Below, piece after piece: positions 1 through 8,838 of a stretch of 52,487 nucleotides of DNA (within the stretch, counting starts at the first letter, position 1; each line of letters begins with the position of its first letter). The position numbers and the translations under genes are program-made. The stretch is from Planctomycetota bacterium. GTDB lineage: Bacteria; Planctomycetota; Phycisphaerae; WQYP01. The stretch is from NCBI GenBank assembly GCA_021851715.1, contig JAJZCR010000021.1, positions 1-52,487 on the forward strand, read 5' to 3'. Under the pieces are notes generated by a model. It was given only the letters and a program-made list of their open reading frames with translations, did no database searches and was not told where the DNA came from.

Positions 1-652
1 GGGCGGAATGTGGGCCGTGTGGAACCAGCCCCGAAAGACCTTTGGCAAAACCGTCCAGCCACGTGCGGTGGGTTGGGCAGGGGCCAGCCGTTCCTCCCAA
101 ATTACAGAAGAGGCCAGCTAGCCCGGACTATTCACGGGTGTGGCCCGAATGGCGCTGACGTGCGGCGTTTTGCGTAGGTAATACGCGCTATGCCCAAGGG
201 CCTATCCTCTTTTAATTATTGTTCCATAAAACGTGTACCGATTGGAAGGTAAAAACAGCGAAAACTAGAAAAAACATGTGTTCTTTTAATGAATCGGTGC
301 CAAAGACGACAATTAGGAAAATGGCGCAGAACGTAAAAGTGCTACTGAGCACTTTTACCAGAGTGTTTCGCACAGGTACCCCCTGAGGTTTTTCATGTTT
401 GTGTAACACTAATACAAAAAAGAAACTTAAAGCTTACACCTCTCACCGCTGAGAAGGTGTTAATCCCTGCTATCGTACTCCTCCGGTTGACCATCAGCGT
501 CCAGTATATACCACGTGTCAGCTTTCACGTCTTTGCCGGCAATACCACTCCACGCCGCTACCGGGCGCTCCTCCACCCAATGCACCAGGACCAAAAGCGA
601 TCCCCGGGTCGCCTTCATAAACCTGACTCCAAAAACCGGGAAAAAACTACCT
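1..652. other. left edge, no supported gene
   Basis: I see no convincing gene here. One frame is open from base 1 to a stop near 174 and could be the tail of a gene starting outside the window, but I recognise nothing in its translation. Short open frames at 212-409 (minus) and 457-726 (plus) lack ribosome binding sites and family resemblance. If the 33-bp sequence at 653-685 is the end of an insertion element, this stretch would lie inside that element. Confidence 0.4.
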
Positions 653-685
653 TAGCAGCGCGCCCAGTTTTGGGGGAGTATTACA
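653..685 (+). repeat. 33-bp inverted repeat, left copy
   Basis: The sequence matches the reverse complement of 50542-50574 at 30 of 33 positions. On the minus strand it begins TGTAATACTCCCCC and reads leftwards. Many insertion sequences have TGT...ACA termini, so this may be the right end of an element extending left. The two copies also have the orientation expected of the ends of one 49.9-kb segment. A beheaded PEP-CTERM gene starts at the very next base, so insertion here probably removed the front of that gene. I see no target duplication. Confidence 0.7.
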
Positions 686-823
686 CTATTATGATTTCGC
701 TCTGGGCATGGCGTACACGGAAATAGCCGTGTACGGCGTGGCTGAACCGTGCGCCTTGGCTGTCTTAGCCGGTGCGGGCTTGTTGCTGATCGGCCGGAAG
801 CGGGCAGCCGGCCTGAACCGATA
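686..823 (+). pseudogene. PEP-CTERM gene remnant (3' end only)
   Basis: The plus frame beginning at the repeat boundary reads ALGMAYTEIAVYGVAEPC followed by a hydrophobic helix and GRKRAAG. This matches the C-terminal end of the PEP-CTERM protein at 9763-10536, which has GVGYSEIAIYGAAVPEP and then the helix. There is no start codon, signal peptide or body, and the Pro-Glu-Pro signature is decayed to A-E-P-C. The family's usual TGA occurs at 814-816 but out of frame, so the frame runs on to a TAG. It is a decapitated remnant, probably truncated by the element ending at 685. Confidence 0.75.
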
Positions 824-833
824 GCCGCAGCCG

Positions 834-898
834 TTTGCGCTGTCGTATAAAGGATTTGCGCAGCGGTATAAATGCGGGCGGTAATGGGCGGTTATAAT
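834..898 (+). promoter_or_regulatory. tandem TTGCGC/TATAA operator 1 and promoter
   Basis: Two direct repeats, TTGCGC-N5-TATAA, start at 835 and 856, exactly 21 bp apart. A TATAAT -10 box lies at 893-898, 37 bp after the second TTGCGC. The -35 position overlaps the second TATAA box and has no TTGACA match, as expected for an activator-dependent promoter. The site reads towards the pseudopilin gene at 1279. The same arrangement recurs ten more times in the window. Confidence 0.75.
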
Positions 899-1278
899 TG
901 GGTCACAGTTCGTCGTGGTTCGGCGGCGACGGGCATGAGTTCCGCCGACCACAGATAATCACGGGATGGCCGGGGCAATAAATTCCGGCCGTCCCGCCGT
1001 CACGCGGCTGTACGTAGCAGTTGGGATTTACGGCTAGGTTAGGAACTGGATTCTCAACGCACCACTTCTCCGCACGGCGCGGAGAAGTATGGCACGTGGG
1101 AACAGGCGAGCAGGAGATCAGTAGACCGCGGGAGAGTGGACATTCGGGTGTGGGCGACGCATGGCGAGCGATTCCAGGTTGCTCTCCTGCTCAACTGTTC
1201 TACTGTTCTCCCGCTCTATCCGCCCAAGGGGCGGATTACGGTTCCGGAGAAACGTCGGCCAGACAAAGGAGGCCCGTC
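899..1278 (+). other. long 5' leader of pseudopilin A with hairpin
   Basis: This 380-nt stretch between the promoter and the start codon at 1279 has no gene I can support. It holds a perfect 10-bp stem, ACTTCTCCGC (1064-1073) with its complement (1079-1088), and a 5-nt loop. No U-run follows, so it is not a typical terminator. A strong Shine-Dalgarno (AAAGGAGG) lies just before 1279. Confidence 0.45.
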
Positions 1279-2271
1279 ATGGATAGCGGCAAGTTCGCAG
1301 GGCAGGCGAGGAGAGTATGGCCGTGTGAGGCTGGGCTGGGGGAATCTCCCGGCCGCAGCCGCCGTTACTCCCGTCTCGGCGCGGCCGCTCCCGTCTCCCG
1401 TCTGCCGCGAAGCGGTTTTACCCTCGTGGAACTTCTGGCGGTGATTACGATCATCGCCATTCTCGTTGCCCTGCTGCTGCCGGCCCTGGCCAAAGCCCGC
1501 GAACTGGCCAACCGCGTGGTCTGCGCCAGCAACCTGCGCCAAATCGGCATCGCCATTGCCGCCTACGCCGCGGACAACCAAGATCGGGCACCCTTTCAAT
1601 ATGGGCCGGGAGATATGCAAAAAGATGCGGAGCTGTACCCACAGCTTAATAATGGGCCGCCTGGTGACTCCCCCGGCGGGCCGGGTGGTCTGGATCTGGA
1701 CGGCCTGGGCTTTTTATGGCAAGGCGGCTACGTGGGCAACCGCGATGGTCAGCAGAACAGCCCGAACTGGTTCAATCAGGCCGTGACCACGCCGGTGTTT
1801 TACTGCCCCTCCATGCCGCCGGGCACGCGTAATACCTATGGCAATCAGCCCGCTGATGAATTCTACGGCACTTCTTATCTGTATATCGGTGTCGGGCGGA
1901 TGTTGCAAACGTTTAATAACGTGGCGGCATCGCTGGTTGAAATTAATGGCAGCCCTGGCAACACCATCAGCATCACCGGGGAATTTGCCTCCACCGGCAG
2001 CGATGGCTCCTACAGTTACGCCGCTGTGCAGCCGCAGGACCGCCCGCTGGCCGATGTCGGCCGATTGGCCATCGCCTCGGATTCCCTGGCGTCCTACAAC
2101 AGTGCTCCCGCCTGGATTCCCACTATACCGCATGGGCTTGGTTATTTTAACGTCTTGTACACGGATGGTTCGGTGGTGCCGTTTGAACATCCCTACTTCG
2201 CGGTCAACAATTTACAAGCCACCAATTTTAATTATCAATGTCTCTGGTATGTCTTTGACCAGAATCAGTGA
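1279..2271 (+). CDS. pseudopilin-like secreted protein A (prepilin leader)
   Basis: This is a 330-residue protein with a class III prepilin signal. The peptidase site is [12 protein letters not shown] near residues 44-54, followed by the hydrophobic helix that anchors type II/IV pilins. I chose the ATG at 1279, not upstream starts, because AAAGGAGG lies at ideal spacing before it. The leader is unusually long (about 46 residues) and contains a degenerate CTCCCGT tract (one unit, an interruption, two units). The C-terminal region has H-x10-DG followed by [10 protein letters not shown], a variant of the H-x9-DG signature known from planctomycete pilin-like proteins. It belongs with copies B and D ([12 protein letters not shown] after the helix). 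It is probably displayed at the surface; its partner is unknown. It is likely driven by the operator at 834 and co-transcribed with 2302. Confidence 0.88.
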   Translation: MDSGKFAGQARRVWPCEAGLGESPGRSRRYSRLGAAAPVSRLPRSGFTLVELLAVITIIAILVALLLPALAKARELANRVVCASNLRQIGIAIAAYAADNQDRAPFQYGPGDMQKDAELYPQLNNGPPGDSPGGPGGLDLDGLGFLWQGGYVGNRDGQQNSPNWFNQAVTTPVFYCPSMPPGTRNTYGNQPADEFYGTSYLYIGVGRMLQTFNNVAASLVEINGSPGNTISITGEFASTGSDGSYSYAAVQPQDRPLADVGRLAIASDSLASYNSAPAWIPTIPHGLGYFNVLYTDGSVVPFEHPYFAVNNLQATNFNYQCLWYVFDQNQ

Positions 2272-2301
2272 GCAGCGGAAGGGGTTGATAGAATACTTAA
2301 G

Positions 2302-4062
2302 ATGAATAGCTATTTGTATGCTCTGATGCCGCAAACATTGGAGCTCCAGTATGCGAGCATTGTGGAAGCTTGCCGCCGGCAAAGTATTGGCGATGTTTCC
2401 ATCATGGCGGCGGTGACCGGAAAGCTCACCGCCGCGCCCGAGGCCCTGGGGCGGTGGCGTGCCCGGCTGGTGGCGGACGGGTTTCAGGTTTCGGCCATGG
2501 TCTTTGCGGTGGGACATCCGGCGATGGATGCCTACTACAACGCGGATGGCTCGCTTAAGAAAAATCCCTGGTATGAAGGTGGCCTGGTCGGTTCGGGAAG
2601 CGGAGAAATGTTGGCCCCGCTGCCGCGCGGCTGGCAGTACGCGGTCAACGAATTTGGTCAAAACGTGTATTGTTCAGCGTGCCCGAACGCGGCCTGGCGG
2701 GAGGGCAATGTGCGGGTGGTGCGGGAACTGGCTGGGGTTTTTGATGTCATCTGGTACGACGATGAATACCGGATGGATTCCGACCAATGGGGCGGGGAAA
2801 GCCTGGCCAGCACGGCCTGCTGTTATTGTGACCGGTGTATGGCCGAACTGGGGCGGGAGTTGGGCCGCGAGATTTCGCGGTCCCACGTGCTGGGCGAGCA
2901 AAAGGTACACGAGGCCTGGGTGGCGCGGAAGGTGCGGATGCTCGCGGACGGTTGGCAGGCCATTGCGGCGGCGGGGCGCAGCGTGAATGCCAAACTGGCG
3001 CTGGGTTTGATGGTGCGTTGGGGTGGGGAAGAGCGCGACGGGCTGGACCTGGCGAAGCTTCTGCCGGTAATGGTGCCCGAACCGCTGCTCCGCGCCGGGG
3101 AGGGGCACTTTGGGGCGGCGGAATATGCCCAGCCGGTCAGCCAGGTCGTGGAACACCTGGTGACCAGCTATCATGTAAGCTGGTTTCCGCAACCGGCGGT
3201 GGTGCGCAGTGAAACGACTTATTTTACCGGCATGTCGCCGCGGCAAATCATGAAAAAAGCGGTGCTGGCCTTGGCGGCCGGCGCGGGGCAACTGGCGTAT
3301 TGCCCGTGTGTGAATCAGGGCGTATTATACCAGCAGTTTATCGAAGCTCAGCAAACGCGATTGTCCCAGTGGGCCACGGCCTTGGCGGACAAACGCAACC
3401 TTGCGGGCATCCAGATTGTGCGTACGCCGGCGGCCGCGATGGGAGATAAAGACCCCGGTCAGCGCCGGCTGGACCGCCAGCCATTTCCCTTGCTATCGCT
3501 GGCCGGCCTGTGTTCACATGTGGTACGTGCGGGAAGCTGGCGGGAAGATTCCCAGGCCATGGTTGCCGTCACCGGCCGCAGCGTGTGGGATTGGCCTTGG
3601 CGGGTGGATGGGCGGCTGGTATTGGATGGGGCCGCCCTGCTGGAGATGGCTCCGGTGAACCGTGCTTTGGGGATCAGCCAGGCCAAGCAGGCGGCGGGCG
3701 GGGCGGTGCGTTTTGTCGGTGATGGTTGGGAGGCGGATGGCCGGCTGTGGTGCCGCGGAGAGCAGATTATTATTCCGGTGGTCTGGCAGGAGATTCCCCC
3801 GGCGGACATGGAGGCTTGGCTGGGGGAAATTCGGCGTGTACTTTCGCCCCTGGTGGACACCTACAGCGTGGAAGGGGACCTGGGGGTGCTGCCGGTGCAG
3901 CATCATACGCCGGAGGGAGATGTGGTGCTGCTGGTGAATTTGACGGATCAACCGCGGCGGGTGCGGCTTGGGCGACCCGCCCTGGCGCGTCGGGACGGCG
4001 GCGTATTGACATTGGAGCCGGAAGAGATCCGGATTATCAAACTGGCCACGGCAACGGCCTAA
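2302..4062 (+). CDS. putative GH-like TIM-barrel protein
   Basis: This is a 586-residue protein with no signal peptide, so probably cytoplasmic. Visible motifs are VIWYDDEYR near residues 150-158 and CCYCDRCMAEL shortly after. Such an acidic strand followed by a C-x-C-x2-C cluster occurs in uncharacterised glycosidase-like barrel proteins of planctomycetes and firmicutes. The C-terminal 100 residues look like the beta-rich domain that follows GH-A barrels (DVVLLVNLTDQPRRV). The cysteines could bind a metal. I cannot assign a substrate. The ATG follows the pseudopilin A stop by 30 nt with only a weak, distant ribosome binding site, which suggests one transcript with coupled translation. It is the only non-pilin gene in this operon. 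Confidence 0.7.
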   Translation: MNSYLYALMPQTLELQYASIVEACRRQSIGDVSIMAAVTGKLTAAPEALGRWRARLVADGFQVSAMVFAVGHPAMDAYYNADGSLKKNPWYEGGLVGSGSGEMLAPLPRGWQYAVNEFGQNVYCSACPNAAWREGNVRVVRELAGVFDVIWYDDEYRMDSDQWGGESLASTACCYCDRCMAELGRELGREISRSHVLGEQKVHEAWVARKVRMLADGWQAIAAAGRSVNAKLALGLMVRWGGEERDGLDLAKLLPVMVPEPLLRAGEGHFGAAEYAQPVSQVVEHLVTSYHVSWFPQPAVVRSETTYFTGMSPRQIMKKAVLALAAGAGQLAYCPCVNQGVLYQQFIEAQQTRLSQWATALADKRNLAGIQIVRTPAAAMGDKDPGQRRLDRQPFPLLSLAGLCSHVVRAGSWREDSQAMVAVTGRSVWDWPWRVDGRLVLDGAALLEMAPVNRALGISQAKQAAGGAVRFVGDGWEADGRLWCRGEQIIIPVVWQEIPPADMEAWLGEIRRVLSPLVDTYSVEGDLGVLPVQHHTPEGDVVLLVNLTDQPRRVRLGRPALARRDGGVLTLEPEEIRIIKLATATA

Positions 4063-4127
4063 AAGCCCGTTGTCGACATTCCGCCAGGGCCTTGGCTGCC
4101 CCGTACGCAGTGGATTATCGGCGATTT

Positions 4128-4200
4128 TTGCGCAATATATAACAGGCTTGCGCATGGTATAAGGGATTTTTCTTGACTTGGCTGGGGCGAGTATTATATT
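4128..4200 (+). promoter_or_regulatory. tandem operator 2 and promoter (20-bp period)
   Basis: The two units start at 4128 and 4148. Both have N4 rather than N5 between TTGCGC and TATAA, giving a 20-bp period, unlike the other ten sites. Downstream are a -35 box TTGACT (4173-4178) and a -10 box TATATT (4195-4200). This is the start of the leader shared with 12818 and 17082. The altered spacing may weaken binding. Confidence 0.7.
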
Positions 4201-4414
4201 GGTTGACGGTACGATAGCTTCATCTCAGGCCGGGCTGGATTACGGGCGGCATTGGCCGTCGGCGTGCCGTGTGGTTGGTGGCCTCTTAAGCGTTGATCAG
4301 GCCAAGGATGGGGCGCTGCGATGCTGGGATAAGAATAAGGGTGGACCCAGCACGCGGGTTCGAGATTCGAATGGTTTTTTCTTTGGAGTCTAATTTTTTA
4401 AAGGGAGTCCTCAC
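4201..4414 (+). promoter_or_regulatory. conserved 5' leader RNA of PEP-CTERM operon
   Basis: This untranslated leader closely resembles 12894-13122 and 17157-17385. Shared elements are a tract ending GGCATTGGCCG, a short stem GGCCT...AGGCC, and a hairpin near 4342 (degenerate in this copy). It ends with the ribosome binding site GGGAGTCCTCAC. Conservation of an untranslated leader across three loci suggests a cis-acting RNA or attenuator. It could also simply be carried along by recent duplication. Confidence 0.5.
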
Positions 4415-5200
4415 ATGAAAAGTTTTCCGAGCAGCAATAACAAGAATGGTTTCCCGGCCGTCAGCCGCCGCGGCACAATGGTGCCGGCACTGGCGACCGG
4501 GGTGGTGCTATTGGGCACGGGACTTCTTGCTTCGACCGCGCGGGCCACCCCGATCACGGTCGCCAACTACAACTTTTCTTCACCCGCCCATGGCCCCAAC
4601 GGCTACGCCGACCAGATTACCTCGTGGGTCAACGTCATCAACGGTGGGAGCGGTTCCCAAAACGTTGCGGGCCAGACGCAGGAGTATAATTCGACCACCT
4701 TAAACAACTGGCCCGCGCCCAATCCCTCCGACGGCGGCGATTACATGGCCTGGATCAACGGCCAGGAAAGCATCTTTCAGGATGTCACCACCACCGATGG
4801 CGCAGCTTGGCTGCCCAACACCACGTATACCCTTACCGTATACATGGGCCAGCGATTGGATATGCCCGGCGCGAGCCAGGGAGAAATAGAGTTGGTTTCC
4901 GGAACCCCCTCCGGCACCGCCATCAACGATGCGGTGATAGAGGCATCTAACTTGGATCTCACGGCAACCATGGGGGATTTACAAGAGTATACCATCAGTT
5001 TCAGCACGGGCCCGACCGCACCGGCCAATGACATGATCGTTAATCTGCTCGGAGCCAATGCCTATAATAACACCAACCAGGTGGATTTTACCGACGTTAC
5101 GCTCAGCGCCTCCCCGGTGCCGGAGCCAGCGACGCTGGGGTTGCTGGGCGTGGGCGGATTGGGGTTGGTGGTGGCGGGGCGGAGACGCAAATTGGCATAG
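4415..5200 (+). CDS. PEP-CTERM secreted protein
   Basis: This is a 261-residue exported protein. The N-terminal signal sequence is hydrophobic around residues 24-42 and ends in TARA. The Ser/Thr/Asn-rich beta-type body resembles carbohydrate-binding beta-sandwich folds (ITVANYNFSSPA, YMAWINGQESIFQDV, WLPNTTYTLTVYMG). The tail is VPEPATLGLLGVGGLG with a basic GRRRKLA end, the PEP-CTERM signal cut by an exosortase at the membrane. The N-terminus MKSFPSSNNKNG is related to MKSFSNSNRKN of the proteins at 13123, 17386 and 31289, which also share its leader. It is first in an operon with 5290 and 7110. Its molecular role is unknown. Confidence 0.88.
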   Translation: MKSFPSSNNKNGFPAVSRRGTMVPALATGVVLLGTGLLASTARATPITVANYNFSSPAHGPNGYADQITSWVNVINGGSGSQNVAGQTQEYNSTTLNNWPAPNPSDGGDYMAWINGQESIFQDVTTTDGAAWLPNTTYTLTVYMGQRLDMPGASQGEIELVSGTPSGTAINDAVIEASNLDLTATMGDLQEYTISFSTGPTAPANDMIVNLLGANAYNNTNQVDFTDVTLSASPVPEPATLGLLGVGGLGLVVAGRRRKLA

Positions 5201-5289
5201 ACGGCGATGCGGAGGCACAGGTAGTGCTCATGGCAATGCGATAACAGGTTTTTCTTGGTTATTTATTTTCTCTTTTCAGGAGGTGGCAA

Positions 5290-7050
5290 ATGACTCAGGC
5301 TTCAAAAGTTAATGGCAACCGCGGCAGGATGTTGGTGGCTCTGGCGGCCATTGCGGCGGCTGGGGCCGGTGTGGCGGCGTTGCCGGCGGCCGCCACCGCA
5401 ACCACTTATGCCTGGAACGGTAGCGGTACGAGTTGGGCCTCAAGCACGTCTTGGACTCCCAATGGCCTGCCGGGTTCCGCGGATACGGCCTCCTTCAATC
5501 TTGGCGGCAGTCAAACCGTCGACCTCAATGGCAATCAGGCCGCGGACGAGATCAGCGTTGGGTCCGGCACGCTAACCATTCAGGGTGGCAGCGGCAGCTA
5601 CAATTTAGCCTTGGGCAGCAGTTCCGGCGGCAACATCATTTATTACAGCCAAGGAGCCGGCAGCCCCATCACCATTGGGTCGGCCACGCCCGGAGAAGCA
5701 GTGAATGTAAATCTCGCGGCGGTCAACGGCAATCAAACCATCGTGGATGATTCCACCAGTGCGCTCACGTTTGAAAATGACGTCAGCGGCACGGCTGCAA
5801 CCAACAATATCACCATCCTCAACGTGGCCACGAATTCCAGCTCTTCCGGCGCTGTGTATTTCAATGGGGTTCTTTCCGACGGGGCCGCGGGGGGGTTACT
5901 GTCTCTCTCCTTGGGCGTGCCGGCCAGCGTTATTTACCTCAACGGGGCCAATACCTTTACCGGTGGCATCAGCATCTACGACACGGTCAATGTGGCATCG
6001 CTTTCCGATTACGGCGTGGCCAGCGCTATTGGTGCCCGCACCGCCAGCCAGGATACCAATCAAGTCGGCCCCGGCTCCATCGGCCTTTATTTTTCCGGCG
6101 GCACCCTGCAATACACCGGTTCCACCGCCCAAAGCACCGACCGGCAGATTCGGCTGACCGCAGAGAGCACCAATACCATTGACGCCTCCGGCAGTAACTC
6201 CAGCGCCACGATCAGTTTCACCTACACCGGCACCAATACCAACTTGTACAACGCCCCCGGCCCGCGCACGCTTAATTTGGTCGGGTCCAACACCGGCCGC
6301 AACACCTTCAGCATTGGACTTACCGATCAGGCTTCCAACGGCGGCCAAACCAGCTTGGTCAAAGCCGGTGCCGGCACATGGGTGCTCAACAACCCCAGCG
6401 GCGGAAATACCTACAGCGGCGCGACCAGCGTTAACGCCGGCACATTAATTGTGGATTCAGCTATCGACAGCAGCCCCTTCACGGTGGCCAGTGGGGCTAC
6501 GCTCGCCGGCGACGGTTCGGTCGGCACGCTGACCGCGAGCAGCGGTGGAATTCTTTCCCCAGGTGATGGTTCCAACGGCAGCACCATGGATGCCACCGGC
6601 GGGACTGCTTTGGCCAACGGCGGCATCCTGGATTTTGCCCTCGGCTCGCCCAATGTGGCCGGCGGCACGGCCGGCAGCAGCCTGCTCAAGACCACCACGC
6701 TGAGCCTGGGCACCGGTATCACCGTGAACATTGCCACCGGCGCGGGCTTCGGCCCCGGCACGTATTCCCTTCTGGATTACACCGGCGCGCTGACGGATAA
6801 TTCCTCCGGATTCAGCGGCTGGACGGCCAGCGGATTGCCAATTGGAGATACCTACGCATTTTCGCTGGGCAGCGATCAGGGTACGCCCTCGGTGCAGTTA
6901 ACCATCAGTGCCATTCCCGAACCCGCGACACTGGGCCTGATGGCCGCGGGCGGGCTGGGAATTTTGCTGCGGCCGCGCAAACGCAGGGGCAAAGGCCGGC
7001 CTGGCGGCGATGTCGGCTCGGCCAGCCGGGATGAAGCGGGAACGCAATAG
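5290..7050 (+). CDS. PEP-CTERM protein with autotransporter-type beta repeats
   Basis: This is a 586-residue exported protein started by an ATG with AGGAGG in front. The signal sequence spans residues about 14-37. The body is low-complexity, Gly/Ser/Thr/Asn-rich beta-helix sequence. Around residues 355-430 it has the autotransporter-associated beta-strand repeat: LVKAGAGTWVLNN, then YSGATSVNAGTLIVD, then LAGDGSVGTLT and GGILSPGDG. The tail is IPEPATLGLMAAGGLG with a hydrophobic helix and an unusually long basic extension of about 25 residues. No beta-barrel translocator domain is present, so the passenger-like repeat is anchored through the PEP-CTERM route. It is probably an elongated surface or matrix protein. 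Confidence 0.88.
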   Translation: MTQASKVNGNRGRMLVALAAIAAAGAGVAALPAAATATTYAWNGSGTSWASSTSWTPNGLPGSADTASFNLGGSQTVDLNGNQAADEISVGSGTLTIQGGSGSYNLALGSSSGGNIIYYSQGAGSPITIGSATPGEAVNVNLAAVNGNQTIVDDSTSALTFENDVSGTAATNNITILNVATNSSSSGAVYFNGVLSDGAAGGLLSLSLGVPASVIYLNGANTFTGGISIYDTVNVASLSDYGVASAIGARTASQDTNQVGPGSIGLYFSGGTLQYTGSTAQSTDRQIRLTAESTNTIDASGSNSSATISFTYTGTNTNLYNAPGPRTLNLVGSNTGRNTFSIGLTDQASNGGQTSLVKAGAGTWVLNNPSGGNTYSGATSVNAGTLIVDSAIDSSPFTVASGATLAGDGSVGTLTASSGGILSPGDGSNGSTMDATGGTALANGGILDFALGSPNVAGGTAGSSLLKTTTLSLGTGITVNIATGAGFGPGTYSLLDYTGALTDNSSGFSGWTASGLPIGDTYAFSLGSDQGTPSVQLTISAIPEPATLGLMAAGGLGILLRPRKRRGKGRPGGDVGSASRDEAGTQ

Positions 7051-7109
7051 TTTTTCAAAACCGCCGCGGCCGTTTGGCCCTGCGGAGACTTTTTTTTGGA
7101 GATTTTAAA

Positions 7110-7982
7110 ATGAGTTGGCTGGAAAGTAAGGACAAATTGATGTTGGTGGTTGCTGCCGGTGCCGCACTTTGGGGTGTCGGAACGTTCGGCTCAAGTGCTC
7201 GGGCAACGCTGGTCGCCTACGAGGGCTTCAGCTATACGGCTGGGATTACTCTGCCGGCGGACCAAAATCCCACGAACTGGAACGGCGGTACCGGTTGGAG
7301 CAACACTTGGAATACCGCAAACGGCGACGAGCCAGTCATCGGCACGGGCAGCCTTAGCTATGGGCCGCTGGCCACCACCGGCAATATGATGACGGTGCCC
7401 AACGCTAATTCCACCGGCAACGGGGCGGCAAGAACGCTCGATTCCACGGCCCAGAATGACTTTATTTATGGCAGCAGCGCCACCGGCACCATGTGGGTCA
7501 GCGCTTTGGTGCAGCAGAATTATACCGGCGATGACGCGGCAATTAGTTTAGGTAATACACAGCAATACCAGCCGGGCATCACCTTCGGTTCTTTTGCCTC
7601 CGGCGGCGGCAGCTATTATGGTATGGCCAGCAATACCACCAACGTAACCATTGCACCAGTGGTAACGGGCACCACCGCATTTCTGGCTCTGGAAATAAAT
7701 TTTACCGGCAATAACAACATCAATCTGACTCTGTACGTGGACCCCACGCCGGGCCTTTCCGCCCCGGCTGCCGGGACCACCTCCATCACCTATCCGGGCA
7801 AGCCGTTTTCATCCTCGGGTGGGGTGAGCGTAACGGGCACGGGCTGGTCCTTCGACGAGCTGCGCTTCGGCACAACCTATGCCGATGTCGCCCCGGCCGT
7901 ACCCGAACCGACCACGCTGGGCCTGATGGCTGTGGCCGGTCTGGGCTTGCTGCTGATCCGTCGGAAGCGCCAGCCGGCCTGA
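7110..7982 (+). CDS. PEP-CTERM secreted protein
   Basis: This is a 290-residue protein. I start it at the ATG at 7110 because GGAG lies just upstream and the residues after it form a normal signal sequence (hydrophobic 10-32, ending SSARA). The body opens with LVAYEGFSYTAG and NWNGGTGWSNTW, a pattern seen in planctomycete secreted proteins that resemble lectin-type beta-sandwiches. The tail is VPEPTTLGLMAVAGLGLLL ending RRKRQPA. It lies 59 nt after 5290-7050 with no promoter signal between, so it is probably the last gene of the operon begun at 4415. Operator 3 begins 18 nt after its stop. Confidence 0.87.
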   Translation: MSWLESKDKLMLVVAAGAALWGVGTFGSSARATLVAYEGFSYTAGITLPADQNPTNWNGGTGWSNTWNTANGDEPVIGTGSLSYGPLATTGNMMTVPNANSTGNGAARTLDSTAQNDFIYGSSATGTMWVSALVQQNYTGDDAAISLGNTQQYQPGITFGSFASGGGSYYGMASNTTNVTIAPVVTGTTAFLALEINFTGNNNINLTLYVDPTPGLSAPAAGTTSITYPGKPFSSSGGVSVTGTGWSFDELRFGTTYADVAPAVPEPTTLGLMAVAGLGLLLIRRKRQPA

Positions 7983-8000
7983 ATCGGCACATTCCGCCAC

Positions 8001-8054
8001 TTGCGCAATCGTATAAAGGATTTGCGCCAATATACAAAATGCTCTGGTTATAAT
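8001..8054 (+). promoter_or_regulatory. tandem operator 3 and promoter
   Basis: The units TTGCGC-N5-TATAA (8001) and TTGCGC-N5-TACAA (8022) are 21 bp apart. A perfect TATAAT follows at 8049-8054, only 27 bp from the second TTGCGC. That is about one helical turn closer than in most copies (36-37 bp). The site begins 18 nt after the preceding PEP-CTERM stop codon, the same distance as at 11398, 14743 and 33924. Confidence 0.75.
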
Positions 8055-8145
8055 GTGCTTGGTTAAATTGCCTTGTGGCTTCTTTTTATCGACTGTTAGG
8101 CTGGCGGAGGCATGGGGCTAAGGTTTATTAGCGGAGGACTATATC

Positions 8146-8838
8146 ATGGTAAGCATTATCTCACACAAGCTGCCCGTTGGCGGATCACTGGCTGTGCTTG
8201 GTGCGCTCGCGGTCGGCACCGCGGCCATCAGCACCCCGCCACCCGCGGCCGCTGACATGGCCTACGACTTTTCGTACACTGCCTCGGGCATCAGCGCTTC
8301 CGGCCAATTCACCACCAGCAACACCGCCATCGCATCAGGCGCGTACGCCGGGGGGTACCCGATGCTCACAATGACCGGCCAACGAAATGGAATTACGATC
8401 ACCGGCCTGCTGGACCCCGCCGCCGCCGGTACATACGTCAGTATGGATTCCACCGGGTTCGATAACGTTTTTTACCCAGTCCCGTCGAGCAGCAAATATC
8501 AATATTTTGACAGCGTCGCTGGGATTGCCTACACCACCACCCAAAGCAATCAAAGCTCAGGCGGCTATGTCTACAATATCTATAGCAACGGCACCAGCCC
8601 CGTCACCTACAGCGAATACCAGGGCTACGTTCCTTCCACCAAGGGGGGGCCGATCAACACACTTACCAGCCTCACCATTACCGCCGTTCCCGAGCCGGCC
8701 GCTCTGGCAGTGCTGTTGCTGGGAGGCTTGGGGATATTTCTGCTGCCGCGCCGGCAGCGCGCACGCGGGCCGGATGGCCGCGGCGGGACCAGTCTTTGCG
8801 GAAACGGCTCAACTGCACTACAAAGGGGGCTTTCATGA
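8146..8838 (+). CDS. PEP-CTERM secreted protein
   Basis: This is a 230-residue protein with GCGGAGG before the ATG. The signal sequence spans residues about 12-37 (ending PPPAAA). A short beta-type domain follows (MAYDFSYTASGISASGQFTTSN) and then TAVPEPAALAVLLLGGLGI with a hydrophobic helix. The cytoplasmic tail is long, about 28 residues. The N-terminal motif resembles the short FxFTGTxSGxFT-type domain of other PEP-CTERM proteins. The stop codon overlaps the ATG of the next gene (ATGA), implying translational coupling. It is first in the four-gene unit 8146-11379. Confidence 0.86.
   Translation: MVSIISHKLPVGGSLAVLGALAVGTAAISTPPPAAADMAYDFSYTASGISASGQFTTSNTAIASGAYAGGYPMLTMTGQRNGITITGLLDPAAAGTYVSMDSTGFDNVFYPVPSSSKYQYFDSVAGIAYTTTQSNQSSGGYVYNIYSNGTSPVTYSEYQGYVPSTKGGPINTLTSLTITAVPEPAALAVLLLGGLGIFLLPRRQRARGPDGRGGTSLCGNGSTALQRGLS

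Noticed and set aside
212..409. Minus-strand open frame of 65 codons with hydrophobic stretches
   Set aside because: There is no ribosome binding site and no resemblance to known proteins. It lies in AT-rich sequence next to a mobile-element boundary.
1101..1225. Complementary segments (GAGCAGGAG / CTCCTGCTC and others) in the leader of pseudopilin A
   Set aside because: The matching pieces come in the wrong order to nest as one stem, so I do not call a long hairpin.
1021..1278. 86-codon N-terminal extension of pseudopilin A from a TTG at 1021
   Set aside because: The ATG at 1279 has a near-perfect Shine-Dalgarno. The extension contains a hairpin and sequence typical of an untranslated leader.
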